NCBI RefSeq assembly: GCF_003419895.1
Contig: NZ_QPMM01000003.1
Coordinates: 186,001-250,000 of the forward strand
Direction: 5' to 3'
DNA length: 64,000 bases
Source: Chitinophaga silvatica
Lineage (GTDB): Bacteria > Bacteroidota > Bacteroidia > Chitinophagales > Chitinophagaceae
Position 1 is the first letter of the stretch. Every line of letters starts with the position of its first letter. The notes below the pieces were generated by a model. The model was not told where the DNA came from. It saw only the letters and a list, made by a program, of their open reading frames with translations, and searched no databases. Of the stretch, positions 42,993 to 51,622 are shown piece after piece. The position numbers and the translations under genes are program-made.

Positions 42993-44663
42993 TTATTTTT
43001 TTGAGAGCAACTGCTTGTATAGCGTAGGATTATGAAGCGTATTCACAGCAGCAATTACTTCATTATCCCAATCGAGTGATTTGGCTATACGTCCTTTCTG
43101 TAAATAGTAACGATTCACGATTTCCTCTTCCAGCAAGCGTTTGATCTCTGTTTTATTTTTAAGGAGATCCTGTTTTTTATCGTGTCTCATTTTTTCTTCC
43201 AATTCGCTCAATTCTTTGGTAATACCTTCATAGTATTTTTCCTTTTTAGCGGTATTTCTGAAAGAATCCAATGCTTCCTCACTTCGGGTTTTGTAGCTGT
43301 AATCTTTGTTTTCGAGATAGCGTTCAAAATCACCGAAGTCGGTATCAGTCAGGGCAAAAGTAGGAGCGGCTGCAATTGTCGGATGCTTATAATAGTATTC
43401 AGTGGCAAAGTCGAAAATAAATTGCTTACGTAATAAAGTAATAGCCACCTGGCTGATATAGGTAGGATCTACCTTGGTATCAGGCTCAATTCCACCACCA
43501 TCTTTTACTGCTCTTCCATTTAATGTAGCAAAGGTTTTACGCAGCGAATCCGGCACGTAATCAGCACTTCCATCATCATTTCTGTGAGAGTAATCGATAG
43601 CCTGAATACATCTGCCGCTTGGAGTATAATACTTTGCAGTAGTTACTTTCAGTTTGGAATTATAAGGGAGCGGGCGGGTTGTTTGTACAAGCCCCTTACC
43701 GTAAGAGCGCTGTCCGATAATTACACCTCTGTCCATATCCTGGATACTACCTGCAACGATTTCTGAGGCAGAAGCAGAAGAATGATTAGTAAGTACTGCT
43801 AATGGAAGTTTGGTATCGACTGGTTGATCGGCAGTTTCATAGCCGCGATCCCAGTTTTTTACTTTTCCTTTTGTACTTACAATCAGTTTGTTTTTATCGA
43901 TAAACACGTTGGCAACGATTACGGCTTCATCGAGCAAACCGCCGGGGTTTCCGCGTAAATCGAGGATCACCCCTTTTAAGTTAGGGTTGCTTTGCTTTAA
44001 TTTAGCAACAGCTTCCCTTACCATAGCCCCGCTGTTTTCAGTGAATTGGGTCATTTTAATATAACCAATGTCACCTTTTACTACACCTGAATAACTAACC
44101 GATTTTACGTTAATTTCTTCGCGCATAATATTTCTGGTAGTTTCCTTACCGGTAACCGGGTTACGAAGTACCATCACAAGCGGAGTTCCGGCAGCACCTT
44201 TAAGCTGGCGGCTAACGTCTTCCTGGGCAAGATTTTTACAGGATTTACCGTCCATGCTTACAATAATATCACCGGCTTTTACTCCGGCTTTATCCATTGG
44301 GCTACCTTCATAAACATCGGTGATGGTAGTCCATTCTCCATTTGTATAAATGGAAGCACCTACACCGCCGTATTTTCCGGTGGCCATAAATTTGAGATCA
44401 TCCAGATTTTCTTCAGCAACAAAGTCGGTGAAGGGATCGGTTTCTTCCAACATAGCATCGATGCCTTTACGCATTAGCTTTTCGGGAGGAAGATCATCTA
44501 CATAATAAGTATTCAGCTCTCTATAAAAAGCAGCAAATATGTCCAGGTTCTTTGCGATCTGGAAATATTTATCATTTTCACTGAAAGAATAAATGCCACC
44601 AATGGTGATTAATAGCAACAAGGTAGCAATGAGTTTCTTTTTTCTGTTAAAAACCACACGCAT
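42993..44663 (-). CDS. S41 family C-terminal processing peptidase
   Basis: 556 residues. N-terminal hydrophobic helix (KLIATLLLLITIGGIYSF) acts as signal or anchor. PDZ domain near residues 88-170 (YGGVGASIYTNGEWTTITDV, VKAGDIIVSMDGKSCK). Protease core: GYIKMTQFTENSGAMVREAV, LRGNPGGLLDEAVIVAN, TNHSSASASEIVAGSIQD (catalytic Ser region), and IIGQRSYGKGLVQTT (catalytic Lys). Ser/Lys dyad proteases of this family trim or degrade periplasmic proteins. The C-terminal helical domain is present. It follows yidD in a conserved rpmH-rnpA-yidD-peptidase order with a 45-nt gap. Confidence 0.9.
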   Translation of the reverse strand: MRVVFNRKKKLIATLLLLITIGGIYSFSENDKYFQIAKNLDIFAAFYRELNTYYVDDLPPEKLMRKGIDAMLEETDPFTDFVAEENLDDLKFMATGKYGGVGASIYTNGEWTTITDVYEGSPMDKAGVKAGDIIVSMDGKSCKNLAQEDVSRQLKGAAGTPLVMVLRNPVTGKETTRNIMREEINVKSVSYSGVVKGDIGYIKMTQFTENSGAMVREAVAKLKQSNPNLKGVILDLRGNPGGLLDEAVIVANVFIDKNKLIVSTKGKVKNWDRGYETADQPVDTKLPLAVLTNHSSASASEIVAGSIQDMDRGVIIGQRSYGKGLVQTTRPLPYNSKLKVTTAKYYTPSGRCIQAIDYSHRNDDGSADYVPDSLRKTFATLNGRAVKDGGGIEPDTKVDPTYISQVAITLLRKQFIFDFATEYYYKHPTIAAAPTFALTDTDFGDFERYLENKDYSYKTRSEEALDSFRNTAKKEKYYEGITKELSELEEKMRHDKKQDLLKNKTEIKRLLEEEIVNRYYLQKGRIAKSLDWDNEVIAAVNTLHNPTLYKQLLSKK

Positions 44664-44708
44664 GCAATAGAATGTAAAAGATTAACTAATAAACGTTGGC
44701 GTACCGGC

Positions 44709-44948
44709 TTAAGGCACAGGATCATAACCGTGTCCTCCCCAGGGATGACACGACAAGATACGCTTTATGGTGAGATAGCCACCTTTGAGGGGGCCATATT
44801 TTTTAAATGCTTCTAACCCATATTGGGAGCAGGATGGAGTGTAGCGGCATTTACTACCTAATAAGGGAGAAATAAACCACTGATAAAGCTTTATCAGAAA
44901 GATAAAAGGATAACTAAGCCAGCGCACAACACTTTTCATAAACTTCAA
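44709..44948 (-). CDS. yidD: Membrane protein insertion efficiency factor YidD
   Basis: 79 residues. The conserved block is visible: [40 protein letters not shown] and [16 protein letters not shown]-terminal amphipathic segment binds the inner membrane. YidD helps YidC insert proteins and is commonly located after rnpA, as here (rnpA 48 nt upstream). Starts at an ATG followed by another in-frame ATG (FMK). Confidence 0.93.
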   Translation of the reverse strand: MKFMKSVVRWLSYPFIFLIKLYQWFISPLLGSKCRYTPSCSQYGLEAFKKYGPLKGGYLTIKRILSCHPWGGHGYDPVP

Positions 44949-44996
44949 TTAGTGGCCTTTTATCAACAGTGGGGATGACGGAACTTTCATGACACA

Positions 44997-45380
44997 TTAT
45001 TCACCTACTGTAGCCAACTTCTTTAAAATTACCGAAATTTTGCCTTGCAGAACAGAAAAATCAGCAATTTTTTTGTCAGTATAAATGAGGAAAACGGCGA
45101 ATTGACGGGATTGTGACTGAAGTTGGTCGTAAAGCTCCTGTTTTTGCATGCGCCAGGCTTCACGGCTGAGTCTCTTAATTCGGTTTCTGTCTACCGCCTT
45201 TGGGAATCGGCGCGTAGAAGCACTAAAACCTACCTGCACGGGATATTTTCCCGGAGAAGGCAACGGGAGATATACTACGCGGTATGGAAAAACAGAAAAC
45301 GCTTTTCCTTCACGAAAAAGCGCTTCAATTAGTTTTCTGCTTTTTAACCTTTCTTCCTTTTTAAAAGAATAAGTTTTTAT
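44997..45380 (-). CDS. rnpA: Ribonuclease P protein component RnpA with apparent ATA start
   Basis: The frame encodes 127 residues if read from 45380. The RnpA N-terminus KTYSFKKEERLKSRKLIEAL then REGKAFSVFPYRVVYLP, and the central RNA-binding motif RRFPKAVDRNRIKRLSREAW, are all present, matching the family length (about 115-130). The codon at 45380-45378 is ATA; the only NTG-type start in frame is TTG at 45263, which would remove 39 conserved residues. One G-to-A change (ATG to ATA) would explain this, either as a real rare start or an assembly error. RnpA is the protein cofactor of RNase P. Sits 23 nt after rpmH. A TACTTTTG word at 45383-45390 is probably chance. Confidence 0.85.
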   Translation of the reverse strand: MKTYSFKKEERLKSRKLIEALFREGKAFSVFPYRVVYLPLPSPGKYPVQVGFSASTRRFPKAVDRNRIKRLSREAWRMQKQELYDQLQSQSRQFAVFLIYTDKKIADFSVLQGKISVILKKLATVGE

Positions 45381-45403
45381 GGCAAAAGTATTTAGCTACT
45401 AAA

Positions 45404-45559
45404 TTATTTCAGCTTGCGTTCGTCAGAAACAGTCAGCTTCTTACGACCTTTTGCTCTACGAGAAGCCAATACCTTACGGCCATTAGCAGTTTCCATTCTC
45501 TTTCTGAAGCCGTGAACGCTCTTTCTGCGTCTGTTATGCGGTTGAAAAGTACGTTTCAT
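45404..45559 (-). CDS. rpmH: 50S ribosomal protein L34
   Basis: 51 residues: start [20 protein letters not shown], then [20 protein letters not shown] and [10 protein letters not shown]. This is the classical L34 sequence, too short for the 60-residue ORF cut-off. TAA at 45404-45406; rnpA follows. Promoter-like TACCTTTG lies upstream. Confidence 0.96.
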   Translation of the reverse strand: MKRTFQPHNRRRKSVHGFRKRMETANGRKVLASRRAKGRKKLTVSDERKLK

Positions 45560-45626
45560 TTCTTTTTTTTGTTTTTACCTGTACTACTAAAACTCCGTGT
45601 TAAGGATTCTTTTTTAAAACGGAAGG

Positions 45627-45634
45627 CAAAGGTA
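45627..45634 (-). promoter_or_regulatory. -7 element (TACCTTTG) upstream of rpmH
   Basis: The minus strand reads TACCTTTG, an exact TAnnTTTG match, 68 nt before the rpmH start. No TTTG at normal -33 spacing, so moderate confidence. Confidence 0.5.
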
Positions 45635-45682
45635 GCAGAATTTTATTTAAAATTAAAATTAAAATCCAAAATCTTAAAAGTA

Positions 45683-45716
45683 AAGGTGGAATGCAGTATT
45701 CACTACATTCCACCTT
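45683..45716 (-). terminator. Terminator downstream of the OmpH pair
   Basis: AAGGTGGAATG (45683-45693) and CATTCCACCTT (45706-45716) form an 11-bp stem 20 nt after the OmpH stop. Read leftward it is followed by TACTTTT. It separates the bamA-ompH unit from rpmH. Confidence 0.6.
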
Positions 45717-45736
45717 CATGTATTAAAAAAAATATA

Positions 45737-46246
45737 TTATTTAATACCCATTTTGCCTTTAACGGCAGCCAGAATATCATCTGCAGCTGGAGAAACCAGT
45801 AAAATACCAGCAGAGCTGTCGATTACATAACCGTAACCTTTTTCTTTAGCCACATCTTCGATAGCTTTACGTGCTTTATCGTAGATAGGTTTCAGCAGCT
45901 CCTGTTGTTTATTTTGAACTTTTTGTTCAGCAGCATCGCGGTAATCCTGGATTCTTTTTTGAGCATCCTGAATTTCACGGGTTTTGATTTCTTTTACGTT
46001 ATCGGTCATGGTAGCTGCCTTCTCATCAAATTCTTTCATTTTTTTAGTGTACTCATCTACCAGTGCTTTTCCATCACCTTCCAGGCTTTGTGCATAAGTT
46101 TGCAGATCTGTTTCAGCCTTCTTAGCTTCCGGCATAGCAGCAATAAGCGCTTGTGCATTGATATGCGCTACTTTTGATTGAGCCATCGCATTCACGCTGA
46201 ATAAACCGGTAACCGCCACAAAAGCAATAATTACGAACTTCTTCAT
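45737..46246 (-). CDS. OmpH/Skp family periplasmic chaperone (second copy)
   Basis: 169 residues. Signal peptide KKFVIIAFVAVTGLFSVNAMAQ, then KVAHINAQALIAAMPEAKKA. A long amphipathic coiled coil follows (YAQSLEGDGKALVDEYTKKM ... RIQDYRDAAEQKVQNKQQEL), the tentacle helices of Skp. The tail KEKGYGYVIDSSAGILLVSP is the conserved C-terminal strand. Skp-like proteins hold unfolded outer-membrane proteins for BamA. Second of two OmpH genes in tandem (65-nt gap). Confidence 0.88.
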   Translation of the reverse strand: MKKFVIIAFVAVTGLFSVNAMAQSKVAHINAQALIAAMPEAKKAETDLQTYAQSLEGDGKALVDEYTKKMKEFDEKAATMTDNVKEIKTREIQDAQKRIQDYRDAAEQKVQNKQQELLKPIYDKARKAIEDVAKEKGYGYVIDSSAGILLVSPAADDILAAVKGKMGIK

Positions 46247-46310
46247 GATGTTGTCTGTGTTTAAAAAAATTTAAATACTTATAGTTAAAAAAATAGGTAC
46301 AAGTTTGAGA

Positions 46311-46826
46311 TTACTTCTTCACTCCCAGTGCTTTGAGTATCTCTTCGCTTTTGTCGAGTTTTGGATCAAAAAATATTAATGTTGCTCCTCCTGCTTTGTC
46401 TAATACAAAATCATACATACGGCTTGCAGACAATTTTTGTACCGCATTGTAAATTCTGTCCTGAATGGGCTTTACTAATTCTTCTCTCTTCTTAAACAGA
46501 TCGCCTTCGTAACCAAATCTTTTCCTTTGCAGGTCTTTTGCGTCTTTCTCTTTTGCTACTATTTCGTCTTCCCTTTTATGTTTCAATTCTTCTGTAAGCA
46601 TCACTTGTTCGGCCTGATAAGACTTATACATCTTATCCACCTCCTGAAACTTTGCATCAATCTCTTTCTGCCATTGTTCTGCAATAGCATCCAGCTTAGA
46701 TTGTGACTCTTTATATTCCGGAATACTTTCCAGGATATATTTTGTATCTATCACACAATAGCGCTGTGCACTGGCAACAGCTCCCATGGATAGTATTATT
46801 GCGGCTGTAATAAAAAGCTTCTTCAT
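46311..46826 (-). CDS. OmpH/Skp family periplasmic chaperone (first copy)
   Basis: 171 residues from the ATG at 46826, where the signal peptide KKLFITAAIILSMGAVASAQ starts; the frame extends seven codons upstream but the inner ATG suits better. Then RYCVIDTKYILESIPEYKES and a long coiled coil (AIAEQWQKEIDAKFQEVDKM). The C-terminal strand is SRMYDFVLDKAGGATLIFFD. Paralogue of the downstream gene. It follows bamA after 64 nt and belongs to the outer-membrane assembly operon. Confidence 0.88.
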   Translation of the reverse strand: MKKLFITAAIILSMGAVASAQRYCVIDTKYILESIPEYKESQSKLDAIAEQWQKEIDAKFQEVDKMYKSYQAEQVMLTEELKHKREDEIVAKEKDAKDLQRKRFGYEGDLFKKREELVKPIQDRIYNAVQKLSASRMYDFVLDKAGGATLIFFDPKLDKSEEILKALGVKK

Positions 46827-46890
46827 GCTACGTATTAAGTTTTGCAAAACCTATAACAGTTAAACTTGCAATATATAATTTATTTCCACA

Positions 46891-49641
46891 TTATTCTGGT
46901 TCGAAACCTAGCATAAATGTAAACTTAGCAGCATCTTTCAATCCACCTCCCGGCTTAATACGATCGAAACCAATACCATAGTCAAATCCAAGCAATCCAA
47001 ACATTGGCAGGTAGAAACGCATACCGATACCGGCAGAACGACGCAACCTGAATGGGTTATATTCCTGAATATCCTTATACCCGTTGGCTGCTTCCAGGAA
47101 GGCCAGACCAAAGATAGTTGAACTTGGGTTCAGACTGAAAGGATAGCGCAGTTCCATTACATACTTATTAAATACTGTAAAGCCTGAATAGTTGGCTGGC
47201 TGTCCATTGTCTGGGTTCACACTCGGATCGGAAGTATAGTACACCGGATAACCTCTCTGTGAAATGATGTCACGGTCGTAGATTGCAAAGTTACTCAAAC
47301 CATCACCTCCCAATTCAAATCTGCCGAATGGAGATAATGTTGTACGATCATTATATCTGGTAATATATCCAAACTTAGCTGCCACCTTCAATACAAATGC
47401 TTTAGCATCTGATCCCATTGGCTTGCTCAATGGAACATACCATTCTGCATTGAAACGGTATTTCTGGTACTCGATAAATTTAAACTGCTGTGCAATTGGC
47501 TCCTTCGTATAATCTTTATCCGGGTTGAACAAAGAATAAGGAGGAGTATACTGAGCAGAAAGCATAAAGCTGGAACCTGAACGCGGGAAGATTGGCTGGT
47601 CTACAGACGATCTTGCCAGGGTAATCTTGAAGTTAACGTTATTTGAAATACCGTTCTCAAATCCGTTAATCATGAAGTAGTTATAGTTCTTCAGTTTATA
47701 CTGTTGATAGTTCAGTGAGTAGATCAGTGAGAAATAGTCGTCTGGCCATTTCAATTGTTTTCCCAACGAAACAGAAGCACCTAACACCTTGAAGTGACCA
47801 TTGGTAGAAGTAGAGGTATCTCCATATAAACCTTTATAATAGTCGTTATACGCGTATGGATTCTGATAGCTGCTGTAGAAGCTTACAGAGAACTGGTTTC
47901 TTTTCTTTCCACCTAACCATGGTTCTGTGAAAGAGAAGTTATAGGAACGATAAGCCTTACCATTGGAAGAAACTCTTACAGAAAGTTTCTGACCATCTCC
48001 ACTCGGTAATGGATCCCAGGTTTCTTTTCTGAAGATATTACGTAAGGAGAAGTTATTAAAGGTAACACCCAAAGTACCTGTCAGACCGATGTAACCGCCC
48101 CAACCTGCAGAAAGTTCCAACTGGTCATTTGCTTTTTCTTCTACAGTGTAATCGATATCCACAGTTCCGTCGCTTACGTTAGGAACAGGGTTGATACCAA
48201 TATGTTCAGGGTTGAAGAAGCCCAGGTTAGAGATCTCACGTTGAGAACGGATCAGATCTGTACGGCTGAATTTTTCACCGGGGATAGTACGAAGCTCACG
48301 GCGGATTACGTGTTCATTGGTTTTTTCGTTACCAGCGATACGTACTTCCTTAATAGTTGCCTGTGGTCCTTCACGCATACGGATTTCGTAATCGATAGTA
48401 TCTCCGCGGATTCCGATTTCAACAGGATCGATCTGGAAGAAGAGGTAACCATTATCCATATACGCACTGGTGATATCACCACCTTCCTGCGACATTTGTT
48501 TACCCAATCTTTTCTCCAGGAGTTCCAGGTTATAGATATCTCCCTTTTTAATTCCTAAAATGCGGGTCAGGGAAGAATCATTATATCTGGTATTTCCTTT
48601 CCAGGTAATATCACCGAAGTAATACTTTTTACCTTCAGACATCTGGAGTTCGATATTCAGATTCTGAGATAGTGCTTTATAAATAGTATCCTTTACGATA
48701 AGCGCATCACGGAAACCCTTAGAGTTATAGAGTGAAATAATTTTCCCTTTATCCTCGAGGTATTTATTCTCATTATATTTAGATGAGGTGAAGAGCTTAA
48801 AGCGGAAGTAAGGATCTAATTTTTCAAATGCTCTTGAAGGTTGAAGATAACCGTAAGTCTTCCAGAAGTCGTCCGGCACTGCTACTGAATCCTTGAAATA
48901 ATGTTCAGTATCAGGATGCAGCGTAAAGCGGGAGCGCTCTCTGGTACCCTTCATCCTCTTTTTGATTTTAGAATCAGGGATATTATAGTTATCTACTATG
49001 TAGATATTTTCTGTTCTTACTTTATTTCCTTTGGTAACGTTAAAGGTTAGGTGAGCAGAATTCACCTGGCCGGAATCTACACGCTCGTCGATTCTCACGG
49101 CGGCATTTCCAAACCCTTTATCAGCGTAGTACTTATGTACAGTAGCCTTAACCGTTTGTTTCAAGGCGTCGGTGATTACACTTCCTTTACGGAGACCAGC
49201 TTTGGTGGTCAGGTCATCACTTTCAGACTTTTTAATTCCTCTCCAGTTGAAGGAAGACATACGAGGCATTTCGGTAAGTCCGATCTCCAACCAGATTTTA
49301 TCGTCTTCGATTTTGGTTACATAAATAGTTACATCCGCGAAGAGGCGTTGAGACCATAAGCTTTGGATAGCTTTGGTGAACTGGTCACCACCCGGATAGG
49401 TAACTTTATCGCCTACATTGAGGCCGGATAAAGACAACAGCAGGGATTTATCCAGGTACTGTGTTCCCACCACCTGAATATCGGCGATTTCGTATTGTCT
49501 TGGTTCTCCGATATTTAATGGATAAACAGACTGGTTAGCAGGTTGTGGCGGCAGGGTATCGGTTTGCTGTGCGGATACACGTAAGCCTGCAGTACAACAT
49601 AATGCTATAGCCAGAAGGCCCTTAGGAAATAATTTCTTCAT
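46891..49641 (-). CDS. bamA: Outer-membrane protein assembly factor BamA (Omp85)
   Basis: About 916 residues from the ATG at 49641 (signal KKLFPKGLLAIALCCTAGLR); a start at 49671 would add ten residues overlapping uppS. Five POTRA-like repeats (for example IADIQVVGTQYLDKSLLLSL, IKEVRIAGNEKTNEHVIRRE, ELRTIPGEKFSRTDLIRSQR) precede the barrel. LELSAGWGG-type barrel entry, FTEPWLGG (VRGF/lid-region precursor), FGRFELGGDGLSNF and the C-terminal FTFMLGFEPE are visible. It folds outer-membrane proteins. The start overlaps uppS, so the two are translated in concert; two OmpH genes follow. Confidence 0.94.
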   Translation of the reverse strand: MKKLFPKGLLAIALCCTAGLRVSAQQTDTLPPQPANQSVYPLNIGEPRQYEIADIQVVGTQYLDKSLLLSLSGLNVGDKVTYPGGDQFTKAIQSLWSQRLFADVTIYVTKIEDDKIWLEIGLTEMPRMSSFNWRGIKKSESDDLTTKAGLRKGSVITDALKQTVKATVHKYYADKGFGNAAVRIDERVDSGQVNSAHLTFNVTKGNKVRTENIYIVDNYNIPDSKIKKRMKGTRERSRFTLHPDTEHYFKDSVAVPDDFWKTYGYLQPSRAFEKLDPYFRFKLFTSSKYNENKYLEDKGKIISLYNSKGFRDALIVKDTIYKALSQNLNIELQMSEGKKYYFGDITWKGNTRYNDSSLTRILGIKKGDIYNLELLEKRLGKQMSQEGGDITSAYMDNGYLFFQIDPVEIGIRGDTIDYEIRMREGPQATIKEVRIAGNEKTNEHVIRRELRTIPGEKFSRTDLIRSQREISNLGFFNPEHIGINPVPNVSDGTVDIDYTVEEKANDQLELSAGWGGYIGLTGTLGVTFNNFSLRNIFRKETWDPLPSGDGQKLSVRVSSNGKAYRSYNFSFTEPWLGGKKRNQFSVSFYSSYQNPYAYNDYYKGLYGDTSTSTNGHFKVLGASVSLGKQLKWPDDYFSLIYSLNYQQYKLKNYNYFMINGFENGISNNVNFKITLARSSVDQPIFPRSGSSFMLSAQYTPPYSLFNPDKDYTKEPIAQQFKFIEYQKYRFNAEWYVPLSKPMGSDAKAFVLKVAAKFGYITRYNDRTTLSPFGRFELGGDGLSNFAIYDRDIISQRGYPVYYTSDPSVNPDNGQPANYSGFTVFNKYVMELRYPFSLNPSSTIFGLAFLEAANGYKDIQEYNPFRLRRSAGIGMRFYLPMFGLLGFDYGIGFDRIKPGGGLKDAAKFTFMLGFEPE

Positions 49642-50383
49642 TCTGCTGAATTTGTTCGCTTGTTTTGCCAAAGCGCCGTTCTCTGTTTTGGAAATTTAAA
49701 ATGGCTTGATAAAGATTTTCGCTACGGAAATCTGGCCAGCGAGTATCTGTAAAATAGAGTTCTGCGTAAGCCAGTTGATAAAGTAAGAAGTTACTGATCC
49801 TACATTCCCCACTTGTACGAATCATTAATTCGGGGTCTGGTATACCGGCAGTGCAGAGATAATTTTCCCATACAGCAGGTGTAACAGCAAGAGGGTCGAG
49901 GGTTCCATTCTTAACATCCAGGGCAATCTTCCTGGCTGCATCCACAATTTCCCACCTTGCACTATAACTGAGGGCCATAATGAGATTCAGGCCTGTATTT
50001 TGGCTGGTAAGCGCAATAGCTTCCTCCATTTCCCGTTGACATTGTGGTGGCAGCATTCCCATGTCGCCAATCACACTTAAACGGATATTATTTTTTGATA
50101 ATGTAGCCACTTCCATACGGATAGTGTTTACAAGCAATTCCATGATGCCATTAACTTCATAGACCGGGCGATCCCAGTTCTCCGTGGAGAAGGCATATAA
50201 GGTCAGATAGCCGACTCCCAGTTCTGCACAGACTTCCACAATGTTCCGCACACTTTCAACTCCCTCGTGGTGCCCATACAGCCTGTCTTGCCCCCTCTCC
50301 TTTGCCCAACGGCCATTCCCGTCCATAATAATGGCTATATGACGAGGCATCCGTTGCAAGTCCAATTTATCCTTCAAGCTCAT
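49622..50383 (-). CDS. uppS: Isoprenyl (undecaprenyl) diphosphate synthase
   Basis: 253 residues. Conserved blocks: HIAIIMDGNGRWAKERGQDR (Mg-binding Asp), GHHEGVESVRNIVEVCAELG, YLTLYAFSTENWDRPVYEVN, NLIMALSYSARWEIVDAARK, and PELMIRTSGECRISNFLLYQ then YAELYFTDTRWPDF. Cis-prenyltransferase producing the lipid carrier for peptidoglycan and polysaccharide, so it links the cell-wall supply to the exopolysaccharide genes elsewhere in the window. First gene of the uppS-bamA-ompH operon; its stop lies inside the bamA start region. Confidence 0.96.
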   Translation of the reverse strand: MSLKDKLDLQRMPRHIAIIMDGNGRWAKERGQDRLYGHHEGVESVRNIVEVCAELGVGYLTLYAFSTENWDRPVYEVNGIMELLVNTIRMEVATLSKNNIRLSVIGDMGMLPPQCQREMEEAIALTSQNTGLNLIMALSYSARWEIVDAARKIALDVKNGTLDPLAVTPAVWENYLCTAGIPDPELMIRTSGECRISNFLLYQLAYAELYFTDTRWPDFRSENLYQAILNFQNRERRFGKTSEQIQQNEEIIS

Positions 50384-50430
50384 TTGTGTCAGGCGTATTA
50401 TAACAGATTATAACAGATTCTAAAAGGGTG

Positions 50431-50438
50431 CAAAGATA
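50431..50438 (-). promoter_or_regulatory. -7 element (TATCTTTG) of the uppS-bamA operon
   Basis: The minus strand reads TATCTTTG about 48 nt before the uppS start; TTTG occurs further upstream at a longer spacing (26 nt). The leader contains the 10-mer ATTATAACAG twice in tandem (around 50395-50415, plus strand). Confidence 0.5.
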
Positions 50439-50600
50439 CAAAAATAGAGTAATGACTTTTTTGGCAAAGCCTGAGTAGGTCTTTTAACGTAGTTTTAACA
50501 GCGAATTCAATACCAGTGGGGTTTTTAGCTAATTCAGAGAACTTACCAAGGGGTTGGCAGGTATACTTTGCCCACCCGTAGAAAGTTGCTTTTCTATCAA

Positions 50601-51464
50601 CTAAAATTTACAGTTGTAAGAAGTGAAAAGGATACTTATTGTTAACTCGAGTGTTACAAACTGGTCTTTATCACGACTATTACCCCTTTGCCGGCCTACT
50701 ACTCCTATAGGCGTGCCCTTTACTCCAGATCTATCTTGTAATTGTGCTGCCACCGAAGGTAACCCGTTTACAGTTGGAAATACAGCTTCTCCCACATAAG
50801 TGGTACTAACATCATCCAAATAATCTGTTTGCGTAAACCGGTATAGAGCCTCCAGGCCCACATTCACACTTTTCGAAATATTATATTTAAACCCTCCCCC
50901 AATCAGCCACGCATAAGATACAAGGCTGTATGGCTTTCGGTTTGGATACAGCGCGGAACCCTGTCCTTCGGTTCTCATCGGCTGTAAATAATATTTCACC
51001 CCACCAAGATAGGTATAAGGATTAAAATAAAAAATACTGGTGCCTCCGGTAAGATATGGGGAAAAACGTTCGTATAGGCTGCCAGGCTCGAAACGGAAGA
51101 AATTAAAATCGCCCTGCAACGCTAATTCCCAGAGGTTAGTATTGAAACTTAAATTACGCCTGTTCTGGAATTCATTCTTATTATATGTATCGGAATATCC
51201 AAGCTGCATGAACCTTCCATGTGCCCGAAGCCCTACATAATCATTCAAATACTTACGGTAATATATACCTACTGCAGGTTTAGGCCTGTTTATGGCCCCT
51301 CTGGTATTTAAATCTCCAAAATAATGGGCTGCTCCCACAGAAATACCTAACTCCCCAACATACTGCAACTCATTCTGAGCCGCCAGATTACTCGAAAACA
51401 AGCATCCAGCTGTCATTACCAGCCAAAAAATAAGATATCCAGGATATAAAAAATGTCTGTGCAT
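50601..51464 (-). CDS. porG: T9SS outer-membrane protein PorG (DUF6089 family)
   Basis: 287 residues. Signal peptide LIFWLVMTAGCLFSSNLAAQ, then ELQYVGELGISVGAAHYFGD and AINRPKPAVGIYYRKYLN, the start of the DUF6089 barrel. Further strands include GLRAHGRFMQLGYSDTYNKN, LTGGTSIFYFNPYTYLGG, GGFKYNISKSVNVGLEALYR, ending in the aromatic VTLELTISILFTSYNCKF. The position, near uppS and bamA on the same strand as in Porphyromonas gingivalis, supports PorG, an outer-membrane partner of the PorK/PorN ring. It is the T9SS component that complements the exported protein at 8938-12747. Confidence 0.8.
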   Translation of the reverse strand: MHRHFLYPGYLIFWLVMTAGCLFSSNLAAQNELQYVGELGISVGAAHYFGDLNTRGAINRPKPAVGIYYRKYLNDYVGLRAHGRFMQLGYSDTYNKNEFQNRRNLSFNTNLWELALQGDFNFFRFEPGSLYERFSPYLTGGTSIFYFNPYTYLGGVKYYLQPMRTEGQGSALYPNRKPYSLVSYAWLIGGGFKYNISKSVNVGLEALYRFTQTDYLDDVSTTYVGEAVFPTVNGLPSVAAQLQDRSGVKGTPIGVVGRQRGNSRDKDQFVTLELTISILFTSYNCKF

Positions 51465-51622
51465 AAATTTCCAGTGCTCTTAAAACGCTAAAATGCCGGA
51501 TTTATTTAATGTTTTGGCTGACTTTATGCTTTCCAGTTAGTCTCACAAGGCTTTCAAGGGGCAAATTCAACATTATAATCAGCAGGCAATATATTTGTAA
51601 ATGTAACAATATTTAATAAAAA

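Noticed and set aside
45263..45263. TTG at 45263 as the rnpA start
   Set aside because: It would delete 39 residues that include the conserved FKKEERLKSRKLI segment.
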